Shown one piece after another: positions 16,637-24,731 of a DNA stretch of 64,000 bases. Position numbers and translations under genes: made by a program. The notes beneath the pieces are model-generated. The model saw only the letters and a list, made by a program, of their open reading frames with translations. It had not been told where the DNA came from and searched no databases. Source of the DNA: Streptomyces sp. SAI-135. GTDB lineage: Bacteria; Actinomycetota; Actinomycetes; Streptomycetales; Streptomycetaceae. The stretch spans positions 8,246,001 through 8,310,000 of the forward strand of contig NZ_JARXYP010000002.1 of NCBI RefSeq assembly GCF_029893805.1. The letters run 5' to 3'. The first letter of the stretch is position 1. Each line of letters starts with the position of its first letter.

Positions 16637-17503
16637 ATGAAGGCGGACGGCGTACAGGGGGCGGGAATGCGCAGGGGGCTGTGGGTGGCCATGGCGGCCG
16701 TGGTCATGACGACGGTGGGCTGTGAGTCGGGAGAGGGCCTGGTGATCGAGGGCGAGGCACCGGCCACCGTCTACGACGGACCGATGAACGTCCCCACCGA
16801 GGAACTGGACGAGCACACACCGCGGGCGCTGCGGCTCGTCTCGGGGGCCGCGGGCCGGGCCCTGGAGTGCGCCGGGGAGATCCACAACGGCAACGGCCCC
16901 GACGGCTGGAGCGAGGACGACGGCGGGGACGGCCCGGAGGAGGGACTGGAGCTGTACTTCGACCTGTTCGACCCGGGCGAGCCCCGCTCCGGGTACCGCG
17001 TGGAGCGCCGGGAGGCGGACCGCGTGCTGTACTCCTACGACGTCGGCGGCCGGACCAAGGTCGCCGTCGTGGTGGCCAAGGACCAGAAGGGCAGACCCGG
17101 TTGGGGCCCGGAGACCAGCGCGTCCTGCGACCCGTCCGAGCTTCCCGCGGCGTGGACGGCCTCCCACGGCTACGAGATCTGGACCGACCGCGCGGGTGAA
17201 CGGGTGCCGACCAGCGAGGTGAGCAGCCGGCCGGGGGACGACCACTGCGGCTGGAGTGAGGTGCACTTCCTCGATCTGGGCGGGCGGGAGTACGCCCGTG
17301 ACCCGGAGAGCCTCCTCGAACCCGGCGTGCTCACCGCGTCCTACGACGGCTCGGCCACCCTGCCGCCGGACGCCCGCGACACCGGATACCGGTACGAGGA
17401 GCGGGAGTTGTGGCTGGCGGACGACTCGCGCTCGGCGTACGTCCGCACGCCCCAGGGTGTCGAGGCATGGCCCCTGCTCGGGGAAGAGGTGGCCTGCATG
17501 TGA
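16637..17503 (+). CDS. Putative lipoprotein of unknown function
   Basis: A 288-residue predicted lipoprotein. A short basic N-terminus and hydrophobic stretch end in VMTTVGC, an acceptable lipobox with the Cys near residue 29. The mature part is acidic, with scattered cysteines (CAGEIH, SASCDP, DDHCGW and a final ACM) that could form disulfides outside the cell. I recognise no domain. GAAGGA lies 3 bases before the ATG at 16637; an internal ATG at 16667 is an alternative and would give a more standard signal. The end is close to the convergent TetR gene. Confidence 0.7.
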   Translation: MKADGVQGAGMRRGLWVAMAAVVMTTVGCESGEGLVIEGEAPATVYDGPMNVPTEELDEHTPRALRLVSGAAGRALECAGEIHNGNGPDGWSEDDGGDGPEEGLELYFDLFDPGEPRSGYRVERREADRVLYSYDVGGRTKVAVVVAKDQKGRPGWGPETSASCDPSELPAAWTASHGYEIWTDRAGERVPTSEVSSRPGDDHCGWSEVHFLDLGGREYARDPESLLEPGVLTASYDGSATLPPDARDTGYRYEERELWLADDSRSAYVRTPQGVEAWPLLGEEVACM

Positions 17504-17510
17504 GGCGGGT

Positions 17511-18074
17511 TCACCGGCTGGCGTGCAGGGCGACGAGCAACTGCCAGACCTGGTCGGCGATGTCGGCGGCGCCGGCGTCGAGCAGGCCGTGCAGCCAGTC
17601 GGCGAGGACGCCGGCGAAGGTGGCGGCGACCGCCGAGGCGACCAGCGGGGCGTCGGCGGCGCCCGCGAGCTCGCGCTCCCGCAGGCTGTAGGCCCGCAGG
17701 TCCCGGTGCAGCACCCGGCCCAACGGTCCGCCGCCGCCCGGGGCGAGCAGGGACCGGTACAGGGCGGAGTGGGGGGTGAGCGAGGCGAAGAACTCCGCCA
17801 GCGCGGGCGGCGCGTGCACCGGGTCGGGGCGCCCGCGCCAGGCGTGCAGTGCCTCCACGGCGTCCCGTACGACGTCCGCGCAGGCGTCGACCGCGAGCGC
17901 CTCCAGGCCCTCGTAGTGCACGTAGAAGGTGGCCCGGCCGACCCCGGCCCGCCGCACCAGCGCGGCCACGCCGACCTCCTCCAGGGGACGCTCGGCGCAC
18001 TCCGCGAGCAGTGCCTCCCGTAGCCGCGCCCGGGTGCGGGCCGCCCGCGGGTCCTCGGGTGCGGGGCGGCTCAC
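17511..18074 (-). CDS. TetR family transcriptional regulator
   Basis: A 187-residue TetR-type repressor. The helix-turn-helix is in LEEVGVAALVRRAGVGRATFYVHYEGLEAL (about residues 30-60), and the C-terminal ligand domain is helical. The GTG start overlaps the stop of the DUF1304 gene (GTGA), so the two are translated together. Twin inverted repeats upstream of that gene are the obvious binding sites, making this an autoregulated membrane-protein/repressor unit. Confidence 0.82.
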   Translation of the reverse strand: MSRPAPEDPRAARTRARLREALLAECAERPLEEVGVAALVRRAGVGRATFYVHYEGLEALAVDACADVVRDAVEALHAWRGRPDPVHAPPALAEFFASLTPHSALYRSLLAPGGGGPLGRVLHRDLRAYSLRERELAGAADAPLVASAVAATFAGVLADWLHGLLDAGAADIADQVWQLLVALHASR

Positions 18075-18433
18075 CGTGCGAGGAGGACGGCGGCCAGGGC
18101 GAGCGCGCCCGGCAACGCCTGCGCGGCGAGGATCCGGACGTTGGCGGTGACGGCGCCGTACACACCGGCGACGATCACGCAGACCAGGAAGAACACCTGG
18201 ACCCGGAAGCCGGTCGGGTCCCCGGCGACCAGGCCCCACACCAGGCCCGCCGCGAGGAAGCCGTTGTACAACCCCTGGTTGGCGGCCATCGCGGCGGTGG
18301 CCCGGGCCATCTCCCGGTCGAACCCGTGGAAGGACATCCCCGGCTTCTTCTGCCACAGGAACATCTCCATCACCAGGATGTACACGTGCAGCGCCGCCAC
18401 CAGCGCGACCAGCACGTTCGCCAGGATCTCCAT
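18071..18433 (-). CDS. DUF1304 family membrane protein
   Basis: A 120-residue membrane protein with four predicted helices: residues 4-24, about 48-68, 75-95 and 100-118. ANVLVALVAALHVYI at the start and NQGLYNGFLAAGLVWG in the middle are typical of DUF1304. The function of the family is unknown. It is the first gene of a two-gene operon with a TetR repressor and is preceded by two TGGAC-N4-GTCCA boxes, so its level is probably controlled by a small molecule sensed by that repressor. Confidence 0.82.
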   Translation of the reverse strand: MEILANVLVALVAALHVYILVMEMFLWQKKPGMSFHGFDREMARATAAMAANQGLYNGFLAAGLVWGLVAGDPTGFRVQVFFLVCVIVAGVYGAVTANVRILAAQALPGALALAAVLLAR

Positions 18434-18450
18434 CAGCTTCCCCTACTTCT

Positions 18451-18485
18451 TGGACGTGTGTCCACTATAGCTGGACAGTCGTCCA
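18451..18485. promoter_or_regulatory. Twin TetR-type operators TGGAC-N4-GTCCA
   Basis: TGGACGTGTGTCCA (18451-18464) and TGGACAGTCGTCCA (18472-18485) have identical 5-base arms and are offset by 21 bases, two helical turns. They lie between the DUF1304/TetR operon and the divergent acetyltransferase gene, so both directions could be controlled. Confidence 0.65.
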
Positions 18486-18525
18486 GGAAGTCCAGCTGTC
18501 AGTGTCGGCCGCTAGCGTGCGCGCC

Positions 18526-19059
18526 ATGACCACCGACGAAGACCTCACCGTCCGCCGCGCCCGAACCGACGACATCCCGGGGCTCGTCGCCTCCAGCGCG
18601 GGCCTGTTCGCCGAGGACGCCGGGACCAGGGACCCGAGCGTCGACGTCGACTGGCCGCGTGAGCACGGGGCGGCCTCGTTCACGACGGCCCTGGCGGACC
18701 CGGGGCGGCTCGTCCTGGTGGTGGTGCACGAGGGCGAGGTGGTCGGCCACCTGACCGGATCTCTCACCGAACCCTCGGCCGTACGGCCCGTGAAGTCGGC
18801 CACGCTGAACGGCCTCTACGTCCGTCCGGCCCACCGGCGCTCGCGGGTCGGTGCCCGCCTGGTGGCGGACTTCCTGGCCTGGGCCGAGGCCCAGGGGGCG
18901 CGGCAGGCGGAGGTCGCCGCCTACTCCGCGAACCCGGAGGCGATCCGCTTCTACGAGCGTCAGGGGTTCGGCGCCCACGCAGTGACCCTGCGGCGCGCCC
19001 TAGGACGAAAGGCGGAGGTGGAAAGCGGTTCGAACGACCAGACTGATCGCGTCAGTTGA
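18526..19059 (+). CDS. GNAT family N-acetyltransferase
   Basis: A 177-residue GCN5-related acetyltransferase, which moves acetyl from acetyl-CoA to an amine. LNGLYVRPAHRRSRVGARLVADFLAWA holds the acetyl-CoA pyrophosphate loop (R-x-x-R/G-x-G/A form), and NPEAIRFYERQGF is the usual C-terminal motif. The target is unknown. The ATG at 18526 has no ribosome site, but TAGCGT ends 8 bases before it, which suggests a leaderless transcript. A GTG 24 bases upstream is the alternative start. Confidence 0.82.
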   Translation: MTTDEDLTVRRARTDDIPGLVASSAGLFAEDAGTRDPSVDVDWPREHGAASFTTALADPGRLVLVVVHEGEVVGHLTGSLTEPSAVRPVKSATLNGLYVRPAHRRSRVGARLVADFLAWAEAQGARQAEVAAYSANPEAIRFYERQGFGAHAVTLRRALGRKAEVESGSNDQTDRVS

Positions 19060-19084
19060 CGAGCCCGCAGGAGGACGCACACCG

Positions 19085-19552
19085 ATGGCCCCGCAGCCGC
19101 CCCGCACCCCGAAGCAGCGCAAGCAGGACACCTTGCACCGACTGGAGCACGACGAGGACGTCTGGGTCGCCACCGCCCCGGACGACGACTCGGGGGTGCC
19201 GTACCTCGTCCCGCTCTCGTTCCTCTGGGACGGCTCCGCCCTCCTCCTCGCGACCCCCGCCGCCGGCCCCACCGGCCGGAACCTGAAGGCGACCGGCCGG
19301 GTGCGGCTCGGACTCGGACCCACCCGGGACGTCGTGATGATCGAGGGCAGTGTGGACACCGTCACCCAGGCCGAACTCACCCAGGAGGAAGGAGACCGCT
19401 TCGCCGAGCGGACCGGCTTCGACCCCCGCCGACTCACCACGCCCTACCTGTACTTCCGCGTCCACCCGCGGCGCGTCCAGGCCTGGCGGGAGGCCGACGA
19501 GCTCACCGGACGTGAGCTGATGCGGGACGGACAGTGGCTGGTCGCCGACTGA
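19085..19552 (+). CDS. Pyridoxamine 5'-phosphate oxidase family protein
   Basis: A 155-residue flavin-binding split-barrel protein of the PPOX class, in actinobacteria often FMN- or F420-dependent. The split-barrel strands VWVATAPDDDSGVPYLVPLSFLWDG and RVRLGLGPTRDVVMIEGSV are visible. The substrate is unknown. GGAGGA lies about 9 bases before the ATG. It follows the acetyltransferase after 25 bases on the same strand and may be cotranscribed with it. Confidence 0.78.
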   Translation: MAPQPPRTPKQRKQDTLHRLEHDEDVWVATAPDDDSGVPYLVPLSFLWDGSALLLATPAAGPTGRNLKATGRVRLGLGPTRDVVMIEGSVDTVTQAELTQEEGDRFAERTGFDPRRLTTPYLYFRVHPRRVQAWREADELTGRELMRDGQWLVAD

Positions 19553-19629
19553 ACGGGCCGTGCCGGGATATCCGCAAGGTACAGGGCCGCGGGGCCCGAC
19601 GCCCCGTGGCCGGACCCTTCGGAGGAGAC

Positions 19630-20022
19630 ATGGCACTGGTGAAAGCGGGGGTGGTCGTGCTCGACTGTGCCGAGCCCGAGAAACTCGCCGTGTTCTACAA
19701 GGAGTTGCTGGCGGCCGAGGAGACCGACGCGACCGCGAACCGCGTGGAGATCAGGGGAGCGGACGGCTTCCGGCTGGCGTTCCGCCGTGACGTGAACGCC
19801 ACACCGCCGAGCTGGCCCCGGCCCGAGAACTCCCTCCAGGCCCACATCGACTTCGTCGTGGAGGACCTGGACGAGGTCGAGCGCAAGGTGGTGGAGCTCG
19901 GCGGGCGCCCCCTGGACACGAAGGACGCGGCGGGGCCGTTCGAGGAACGAGGCTACGCCGACCCCGCCGGACACTCCTTCACCCTGCGGACGGTCACCCC
20001 GACCGCGCCCAAGCAGGGCTGA
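19630..20022 (+). CDS. VOC superfamily (glyoxalase/bleomycin-resistance-like) protein
   Basis: A 130-residue vicinal oxygen chelate protein made of two beta-alpha-beta-beta-beta modules (VKAGVVVLDCAEPEKLAVFY and LQAHIDFVVEDLDEVERKV), ending in YADPAGHSFTL. Members are glyoxalases, dioxygenases or drug-binding proteins; no activity can be assigned. GGAGGAG lies close before the ATG. Its stop is a single base from the stop of the convergent DUF4235 gene. Confidence 0.8.
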   Translation: MALVKAGVVVLDCAEPEKLAVFYKELLAAEETDATANRVEIRGADGFRLAFRRDVNATPPSWPRPENSLQAHIDFVVEDLDEVERKVVELGGRPLDTKDAAGPFEERGYADPAGHSFTLRTVTPTAPKQG

Positions 20023-20023
20023 C

Positions 20024-20320
20024 TCAGTCGCGGCCGCCCTTCTCCTCGGACGGCCAGACTCCGGTGGAGCGTTCGATGGCGGTGGCTCCCGCGCGGTCCA
20101 CCGCGCTGCGGACCACGGCGAAGATGGCGCCCTGGACCGCCGCGGCCAGCAGGATCTCTCCCCAGCCGCGGTCACGGTCCAGGGCGTCGGGCGCGTTGTC
20201 CTCGTGCCGGACCGCCTTCCAGGTCTTCTGGAAGAACAGTCCCGCCAGCGTTCCGCTCGTCCATCCCAGTACGAAGCCGAGGGGCTTGTAGGCGAGGGGC
20301 AGCTTCTTCTTCTTTGCCAC
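20024..20320 (-). CDS. DUF4235 family small membrane protein
   Basis: A 98-residue protein with a Lys-rich N-terminus, one hydrophobic segment (YKPLGFVLGWTSGTLAGLFF) and a second, weaker one (LLAAAVQGAIFAVV). This is the pattern of DUF4235, a family of unknown function. The GTG at 20320 has AAGGAGAC 4 bases upstream. It starts one base after the stop of the glutathione-transferase-like gene, so the two form an operon. Confidence 0.8.
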   Translation of the reverse strand: MAKKKKLPLAYKPLGFVLGWTSGTLAGLFFQKTWKAVRHEDNAPDALDRDRGWGEILLAAAVQGAIFAVVRSAVDRAGATAIERSTGVWPSEEKGGRD

Positions 20321-20321
20321 G

Positions 20322-21359
20322 TCAGTCTCCTTGCTCAGTGGTGGGTCGGTGGTGCGCGGGGACCGCCTCGGCCGTCGGCACCGGGCCCGGCGGGGTCCCG
20401 TCGCCGAACGGACGGCCGCCGAGCCGCTCACGGTGGTGCGGCGTCAGCCAGCCCGCCAGGTCCGGCCCGAGCGGCACGATGCCGGTCGGGTTGATTCCGC
20501 TGTGCACCTGGTAGTAGTGCCGCTTGATGTGGTCGAAGTCGACGGTGTCCCCGAATCCCGGCGTCTGGTAGAGGTCGCGGACGTACGCCCACAGCACCTC
20601 GTTCTCCGCCAGCTTCCAGCGGTTGCACTTGAAGTGACCGTGGTAGACGGCGTCGAAACGTACGAGTGTGGTGAACAGCCGGATGTCCGCCTCGGTGATG
20701 GTGTCCCCGACGAGGTACCGCTGCCGTGCCAGCCGCGCCGTCAGCAGGTCGAGCCGGCGGAACACACCCGCGCACGCCTCCTCGTACTCCTCCTGGCCGG
20801 TGGCGAAACCCGCCCGGTACACACCGTTGTTGACGTCCTCGTAGACCTCCGCCATCACCGTGTCGATCTCGTCGCGCAGCGCCCGCGGATACAGGTCGGG
20901 CGCTCCCTCCCGGTGCAGGGCCGTCCACTCGGTGGCCAGGTCCAGGGTGAGCTGCTGGTAGTCGTTGGTGACGAGCTTCCCGCTCGGGACGTCCACCAGC
21001 GCGGGCACGCTCACCCCACCGGGGTAGTCGCTCTCCCGCCTGTCGTAGGCCTCGCTGAGGTAGCGGATGCCGAGCACCGGGTCGCGGCCGTCCGGGTCCA
21101 GGGTGAAACGCCAGCTGCGGTCGTCCTGGATCGGGTCGGCGATCGCCATCGAGAGCGCGTCCTCGAGGCCGAGCAGCCGTCGCGAGATCACCGCCCGGCT
21201 GGCCCAGGGGCACGCGCGGCTGACCACCAGACGGTAGCGGCCGGCCTCCACCGGCCAGCCGTCCCGGCCGTCGGCGGTGACCCGGTCCGCGAAATGGCTC
21301 TTGGACCGTTTGAACGCCTTGTGGCCGTACGCGCTGTTGCCGTCGTCGGCGCTGCCCAT
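20322..21359 (-). CDS. Glutathionyl-hydroquinone reductase-like GST (Xi class)
   Basis: A 345-residue Xi-class glutathione transferase homolog. The catalytic Cys50 is in RACPWASR and the thioredoxin-like fold continues to about residue 160. The helical C-terminal domain has NNGVYRAGFATGQEEYEEA and LVGDTITEADIRLF. Such enzymes reduce glutathionyl-hydroquinones; actinomycetes make mycothiol in place of glutathione, so the thiol used here is probably different. The ATG at 21359 has AGGAGGC 4 bases upstream. It is divergent from the CDF transporter gene. Confidence 0.87.
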   Translation of the reverse strand: MGSADDGNSAYGHKAFKRSKSHFADRVTADGRDGWPVEAGRYRLVVSRACPWASRAVISRRLLGLEDALSMAIADPIQDDRSWRFTLDPDGRDPVLGIRYLSEAYDRRESDYPGGVSVPALVDVPSGKLVTNDYQQLTLDLATEWTALHREGAPDLYPRALRDEIDTVMAEVYEDVNNGVYRAGFATGQEEYEEACAGVFRRLDLLTARLARQRYLVGDTITEADIRLFTTLVRFDAVYHGHFKCNRWKLAENEVLWAYVRDLYQTPGFGDTVDFDHIKRHYYQVHSGINPTGIVPLGPDLAGWLTPHHRERLGGRPFGDGTPPGPVPTAEAVPAHHRPTTEQGD

Positions 21360-21454
21360 GCTGCCTCCTGTCTCACGCCAGTCCTGTTGGACGCGTTCCC
21401 CGTTTTCGGGAATCGGCACGGTGTGAGTGCCCGGGAGGCGGGCAGTCGGCGTGG

Positions 21455-22426
21455 GTGAGCGGGACATCGACGAACGAAAAAGCGGACAGGAAAACCCGCG
21501 TCACCGTCCTGGTGGCGCTCGCGGCGAACCTGGTGATCGCCGTCGCCAAGGCCGTGGGGGGCCTCCTCGCGGGCTCTCCCGCACTCCTGTCGGAGGCGGC
21601 GCACTCCGTGGCGGACAGCCTCAACGAGGTCTTCCTGCTGGCCGCGCTGCGCCGCAGCCGCCGCCCCGCGGACCGGCGACATCCCTTCGGCTACGGCAAG
21701 GAACGGTTCTTCTGGTCGCTGATCGCGGCTGTCGGCATCTTCGTGATGGGCGGCTGCTTCTCCTTCTTCCAGGGCGTCGAGGCGCTCCGCAACGGCGCCG
21801 AGGAGGAGCTCAGCGGCTATGTGGCGGGTCTGATCGTGCTGGGGGTGGCCTTCGTCGCCGAGGGGGTCTCACTGCTGCGTGCGCTGCACCAGGTGCACAA
21901 GCAGGGCGGCGCCGCCCAGGGCATGCGCGATCCGGCCCTGCGCACGGTCGTCGCCGAGGACGGCACGGCGGTGCTCGGTGTCACCCTGGCCATGATCGGC
22001 ATGGCGCTGCACATGGTCACCGGGCAGGTGGTGTGGGAGGCGTCCGCGTCACTGGCCATCGGTGTGCTGCTGGTCTACGTGGCCTACCGGCTGGGCCGTG
22101 AGGCCAAGGGACAGCTCATCGGCGAGGCAGCCGACCCCGAGTCCAGCGCCCGGATCCGGGCCGTGCTGGACGCGCAGCCCGAGATCGACAGCGTGGAGGC
22201 GCTGTTCACCATGAAGATGGGGCTGGACTCGGTCCTGGTGGCGGCCCGGGTCGACCTGGTTCCGGGCCTGGACAGCGAGCAGGTCGAGGAGGTCGCCGTG
22301 CGCATCAAGCGGTCCGTGTCGCGGACCGTGGCAGAGGCGGACCAGATCTTCCTCGACGTGACCGACCGGCCGGCCGAGGAGGCACGGGAAAGCCCCGCCG
22401 CGACGGGGGAACGCGGCGGGGCCTGA
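21455..22426 (+). CDS. Cation diffusion facilitator family transporter
   Basis: A 323-residue CDF metal exporter. Six helices lie in residues 15-220, with the metal-site HSVADSLNE in helix 2 and EDGTAVLGV in helix 5 in place of the usual HxxxD pair. The C-terminal cytoplasmic domain (about 225-310) would dimerise. The altered site makes the metal uncertain (zinc, iron or manganese). The GTG start has a weak upstream site. The last codons double as a strong hairpin. Confidence 0.85.
   Translation: MSGTSTNEKADRKTRVTVLVALAANLVIAVAKAVGGLLAGSPALLSEAAHSVADSLNEVFLLAALRRSRRPADRRHPFGYGKERFFWSLIAAVGIFVMGGCFSFFQGVEALRNGAEEELSGYVAGLIVLGVAFVAEGVSLLRALHQVHKQGGAAQGMRDPALRTVVAEDGTAVLGVTLAMIGMALHMVTGQVVWEASASLAIGVLLVYVAYRLGREAKGQLIGEAADPESSARIRAVLDAQPEIDSVEALFTMKMGLDSVLVAARVDLVPGLDSEQVEEVAVRIKRSVSRTVAEADQIFLDVTDRPAEEARESPAATGERGGA
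22392..22422 (+). terminator. Hairpin inside the 3' end of the CDF gene
   Basis: GCCCCGCCGCG (22392-22402) pairs perfectly with CGCGGCGGGGC (22412-22422) over 11 bp with a 9-base loop, ending just before the TGA. It probably terminates the CDF transcript. There is no U-run. Confidence 0.6.
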
Positions 22427-22488
22427 CGCTCGGGTGCCCGGCCGCAGCCGGTTCATGCGTCCCGGGCCGAAGAATTCTGCGGGCGCGG

Positions 22489-22938
22489 TCAGTCGCCGTC
22501 CACGGGCTCCAGGACGAACACGGGTATCACCCGGTCCGTCTTCTTCTGGTAGTCCGCGTACGGCGGGTACGCGGCCACGGCACGCTCCCACCACTCGTCC
22601 TTCTCGGCGCCGGTGATCTCCCGGGCGACGAAGTCCCTCTTGACCGGGCCGTCCTGGAGCTCGACGTGCGGGTCGGCCTTGACGTTGTGGTACCAGACCG
22701 GGTGCTGGGGCGCGCCGCCCAGGGAGGCCACCACCGCGTACCGCCCGTCGTGCTCGACCCGCATCAACGGCGTCTTGCGGATGCGGCCGCTCTTAGCGCC
22801 GCGGGTCGTCAGCACGATGACCGGCATCCCCGTGTCCAGGAGCGTGTTGCCCTCGGTGCCGCCGGAGCTCTCGTACAACTCCACCTGCTCACGCACCCAC
22901 TGGGTCGGGCTGGGCTCGTACTCGCCCTCAAGAGGCAT
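22489..22938 (-). CDS. F420-dependent nitroreductase family (DDN-like) oxidoreductase
   Basis: A 149-residue protein of the deazaflavin-dependent nitroreductase family (mycobacterial Ddn type). VIVLTTRGAKSGRIRKTPLMRVEHDGRYAVVAS is the split-barrel cofactor site and WYHNVKADPHVELQDG the family-typical second half. It likely uses F420H2 to reduce an unknown substrate. The ATG at 22938 has GGAGAGGG 5 bases before it. Confidence 0.85.
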   Translation of the reverse strand: MPLEGEYEPSPTQWVREQVELYESSGGTEGNTLLDTGMPVIVLTTRGAKSGRIRKTPLMRVEHDGRYAVVASLGGAPQHPVWYHNVKADPHVELQDGPVKRDFVAREITGAEKDEWWERAVAAYPPYADYQKKTDRVIPVFVLEPVDGD

Positions 22939-23083
22939 GGTTTCCCTCTCCTCGTCGTCGGCTACCGCGTTCTCGCACGGCTCTTCAACACGGCGCGGAT
23001 CGGGAATCATCCCTTCCGGCGGCGACGATCTCCGGCCAGATTCCCCTCGCCACCGATCTGGCCGAACTTCTCGTCGCCTTATG

Positions 23084-23098
23084 GATGCCCTGGGCATC
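23084..23098. promoter_or_regulatory. Palindrome GATGCCCTGGGCATC upstream of the P450 gene
   Basis: Seven-base arms around a single T, about 45 bases before the chosen P450 start. It could be an operator or a leader hairpin. Nothing identifies the regulator. Confidence 0.35.
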
Positions 23099-23142
23099 TA
23101 ATGAGGATCTGCACGATGCACCCTTCGTCTGCGAGGTCTTCC

Positions 23143-24342
23143 ATGACGGAAACGGAACCCGTCGCCTTCCCCCAGGACCGGACCTGCCCCTACCACCCGC
23201 CCGCCGCCTACGACCACCTGCGCGCCGGCCCCCCGCTGTCCCGGATCACCCTCTTCGACGGCCGTCCTGCCTGGCTGGTCACCGGACACGGCACCGCACG
23301 CACCCTGCTCGCCGACCCCCGGCTGTCCACCGACCGAACCCGGGACGGCTTTCCCGCGCCCACGGCACGTTTCGCGGCGATCCAGAAGCGGAGGACCGCG
23401 CTGCTGGGTGTCGACGACCCCGAGCACCGCGTCCAGCGACGCATGATGGTCCCCAGTTTCACGCTCCGCCGGGCCACCGAACTCCGCCCCCGCATCCAGC
23501 AAACAGTCGACGAACGCATCGACGCGATGATCGCCCAGGGGCCGCCCGCCGAGCTGGTGAGCGCCTTCGCGCTGCCCGTCCCCTCGACCGTCATCTGTGC
23601 GCTGCTCGGTGTGCCCTACGGCGACCACGACTTCTTCGAAGGACAGTCCCGGCGACTGCTGCGGGGCCCCACGGCCGAGGACGTCACGGACGCGCGCGAC
23701 CAGCTCGAGGCGTACGTCGACGAGCTGATCGACCGCAAGCGGAAACAGCCCGAGCCGGGCGAGGGTGTGCTCGACGAACTCGTGCACGGGCAGCTGCGGG
23801 ACGGTGAGCTGACCCGTCAGGACGTGATCGCCCTGGCGATCATCCTGCTGGTCGCCGGCCACGAGACCACCGCCAACATGATCTCCCTCGGCACCTTCAC
23901 CCTGCTTCAACACCCCGACCGGCTCGCCGAGTTGCGCACCGAGCCGGCGCTGGTCCCGGCCGCGGTCGAGGAGCTCATGCGGATGCTGTCCATCGCCGAC
24001 GGGCTGTTGCGGATGGCCGTGGCGGACATCGAGGTGGCCGGGACGACGATCCGGGCGGGGGAGGGGGTGGTCTTCTCGACCTCGGTCGTCAACCGCGACG
24101 AGGACGTCTACGCCGACCCCGACGCCCTGGACTGGCACCGGCCCGCCCGGCACCACATCGCCTTCGGCTTCGGCATCCACCAGTGCCTCGGCCAGAACCT
24201 CGCCCGCGCGGAACTGGAGATCGCCCTGCACACCCTCTTCGACCGGCTGCCCACCCTGCGCCTCGCGGCTCCCGCCGAGGACATCCCCTTCAAGCCCGGC
24301 GACACGATCCAGGGGATGCTCGAACTCCCCGTGACCTGGTAA
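23143..24342 (+). CDS. Cytochrome P450, CYP105-like
   Basis: A 399-residue P450 with a layout like the CYP105 family. TCPYHPPAAYDHLRA is the N-terminal pattern, LLVAGHETTANM the I-helix, and FGFGIHQCLGQNLARAELE the heme loop with Cys near residue 350. A ferredoxin gene follows after 12 bases, the usual arrangement for CYP105 enzymes that oxidise xenobiotics or secondary metabolites. An in-frame ATG at 23116 has a slightly better GAGGA site, so the protein may be nine residues longer. Confidence 0.9.
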   Translation: MTETEPVAFPQDRTCPYHPPAAYDHLRAGPPLSRITLFDGRPAWLVTGHGTARTLLADPRLSTDRTRDGFPAPTARFAAIQKRRTALLGVDDPEHRVQRRMMVPSFTLRRATELRPRIQQTVDERIDAMIAQGPPAELVSAFALPVPSTVICALLGVPYGDHDFFEGQSRRLLRGPTAEDVTDARDQLEAYVDELIDRKRKQPEPGEGVLDELVHGQLRDGELTRQDVIALAIILLVAGHETTANMISLGTFTLLQHPDRLAELRTEPALVPAAVEELMRMLSIADGLLRMAVADIEVAGTTIRAGEGVVFSTSVVNRDEDVYADPDALDWHRPARHHIAFGFGIHQCLGQNLARAELEIALHTLFDRLPTLRLAAPAEDIPFKPGDTIQGMLELPVTW

Positions 24343-24354
24343 GAGGCTCCGACG

Positions 24355-24561
24355 ATGCCCGTGGACATCGACATCGACAAGGACGTCTGCATCGGGGCGG
24401 GCCAGTGTGCCCTGGCCGCCCCGGGCGTCTTCACCCAGGACGACGACGGCTACAGCACGCTCCTGCCCGGCAGGGAGAACGGCACCGGCGACCCCATGGT
24501 CCGCGAGGCCGCCCGGGCCTGCCCTGTCGCTGCCATCACCGTGTCGGAGACGGTGAGCTGA
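24355..24561 (+). CDS. [3Fe-4S] ferredoxin
   Basis: A 68-residue ferredoxin with the cysteine pattern CIGAGQC and a distant CPVAAI. The middle Cys of a 4Fe motif is replaced by Ala, giving a 3Fe-4S cluster as in ferredoxins that serve CYP105 P450s. It is the electron donor for the P450 immediately upstream and is surely cotranscribed with it. No ferredoxin reductase gene is nearby. Confidence 0.9.
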   Translation: MPVDIDIDKDVCIGAGQCALAAPGVFTQDDDGYSTLLPGRENGTGDPMVREAARACPVAAITVSETVS

Positions 24562-24563
24562 CG

Positions 24564-24601
24564 CGGCGGGTCGGGTCGGGGGCCGCCGACCCGACCCGCC
24601 G
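24564..24601 (+). terminator. Terminator of the P450-ferredoxin operon
   Basis: A 16-bp perfect stem (24564-24579 with 24586-24601) and a 6-base loop lie directly after the ferredoxin stop. The stem is very GC-rich and has no U-run, as is common in streptomycetes. Confidence 0.75.
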
Positions 24602-24731
24602 TGACACCGCCCCACGCCCGAAGCCCTTACACGGGCTGCGGGCCCCCGTCCAGGGACCGGCACTCACCGCAGGTTGCGCTCAGCGGGAGTGCAACAGCAG
24701 TCGGAAACCGCTCCCCGTGCCTCGTCGCGTG

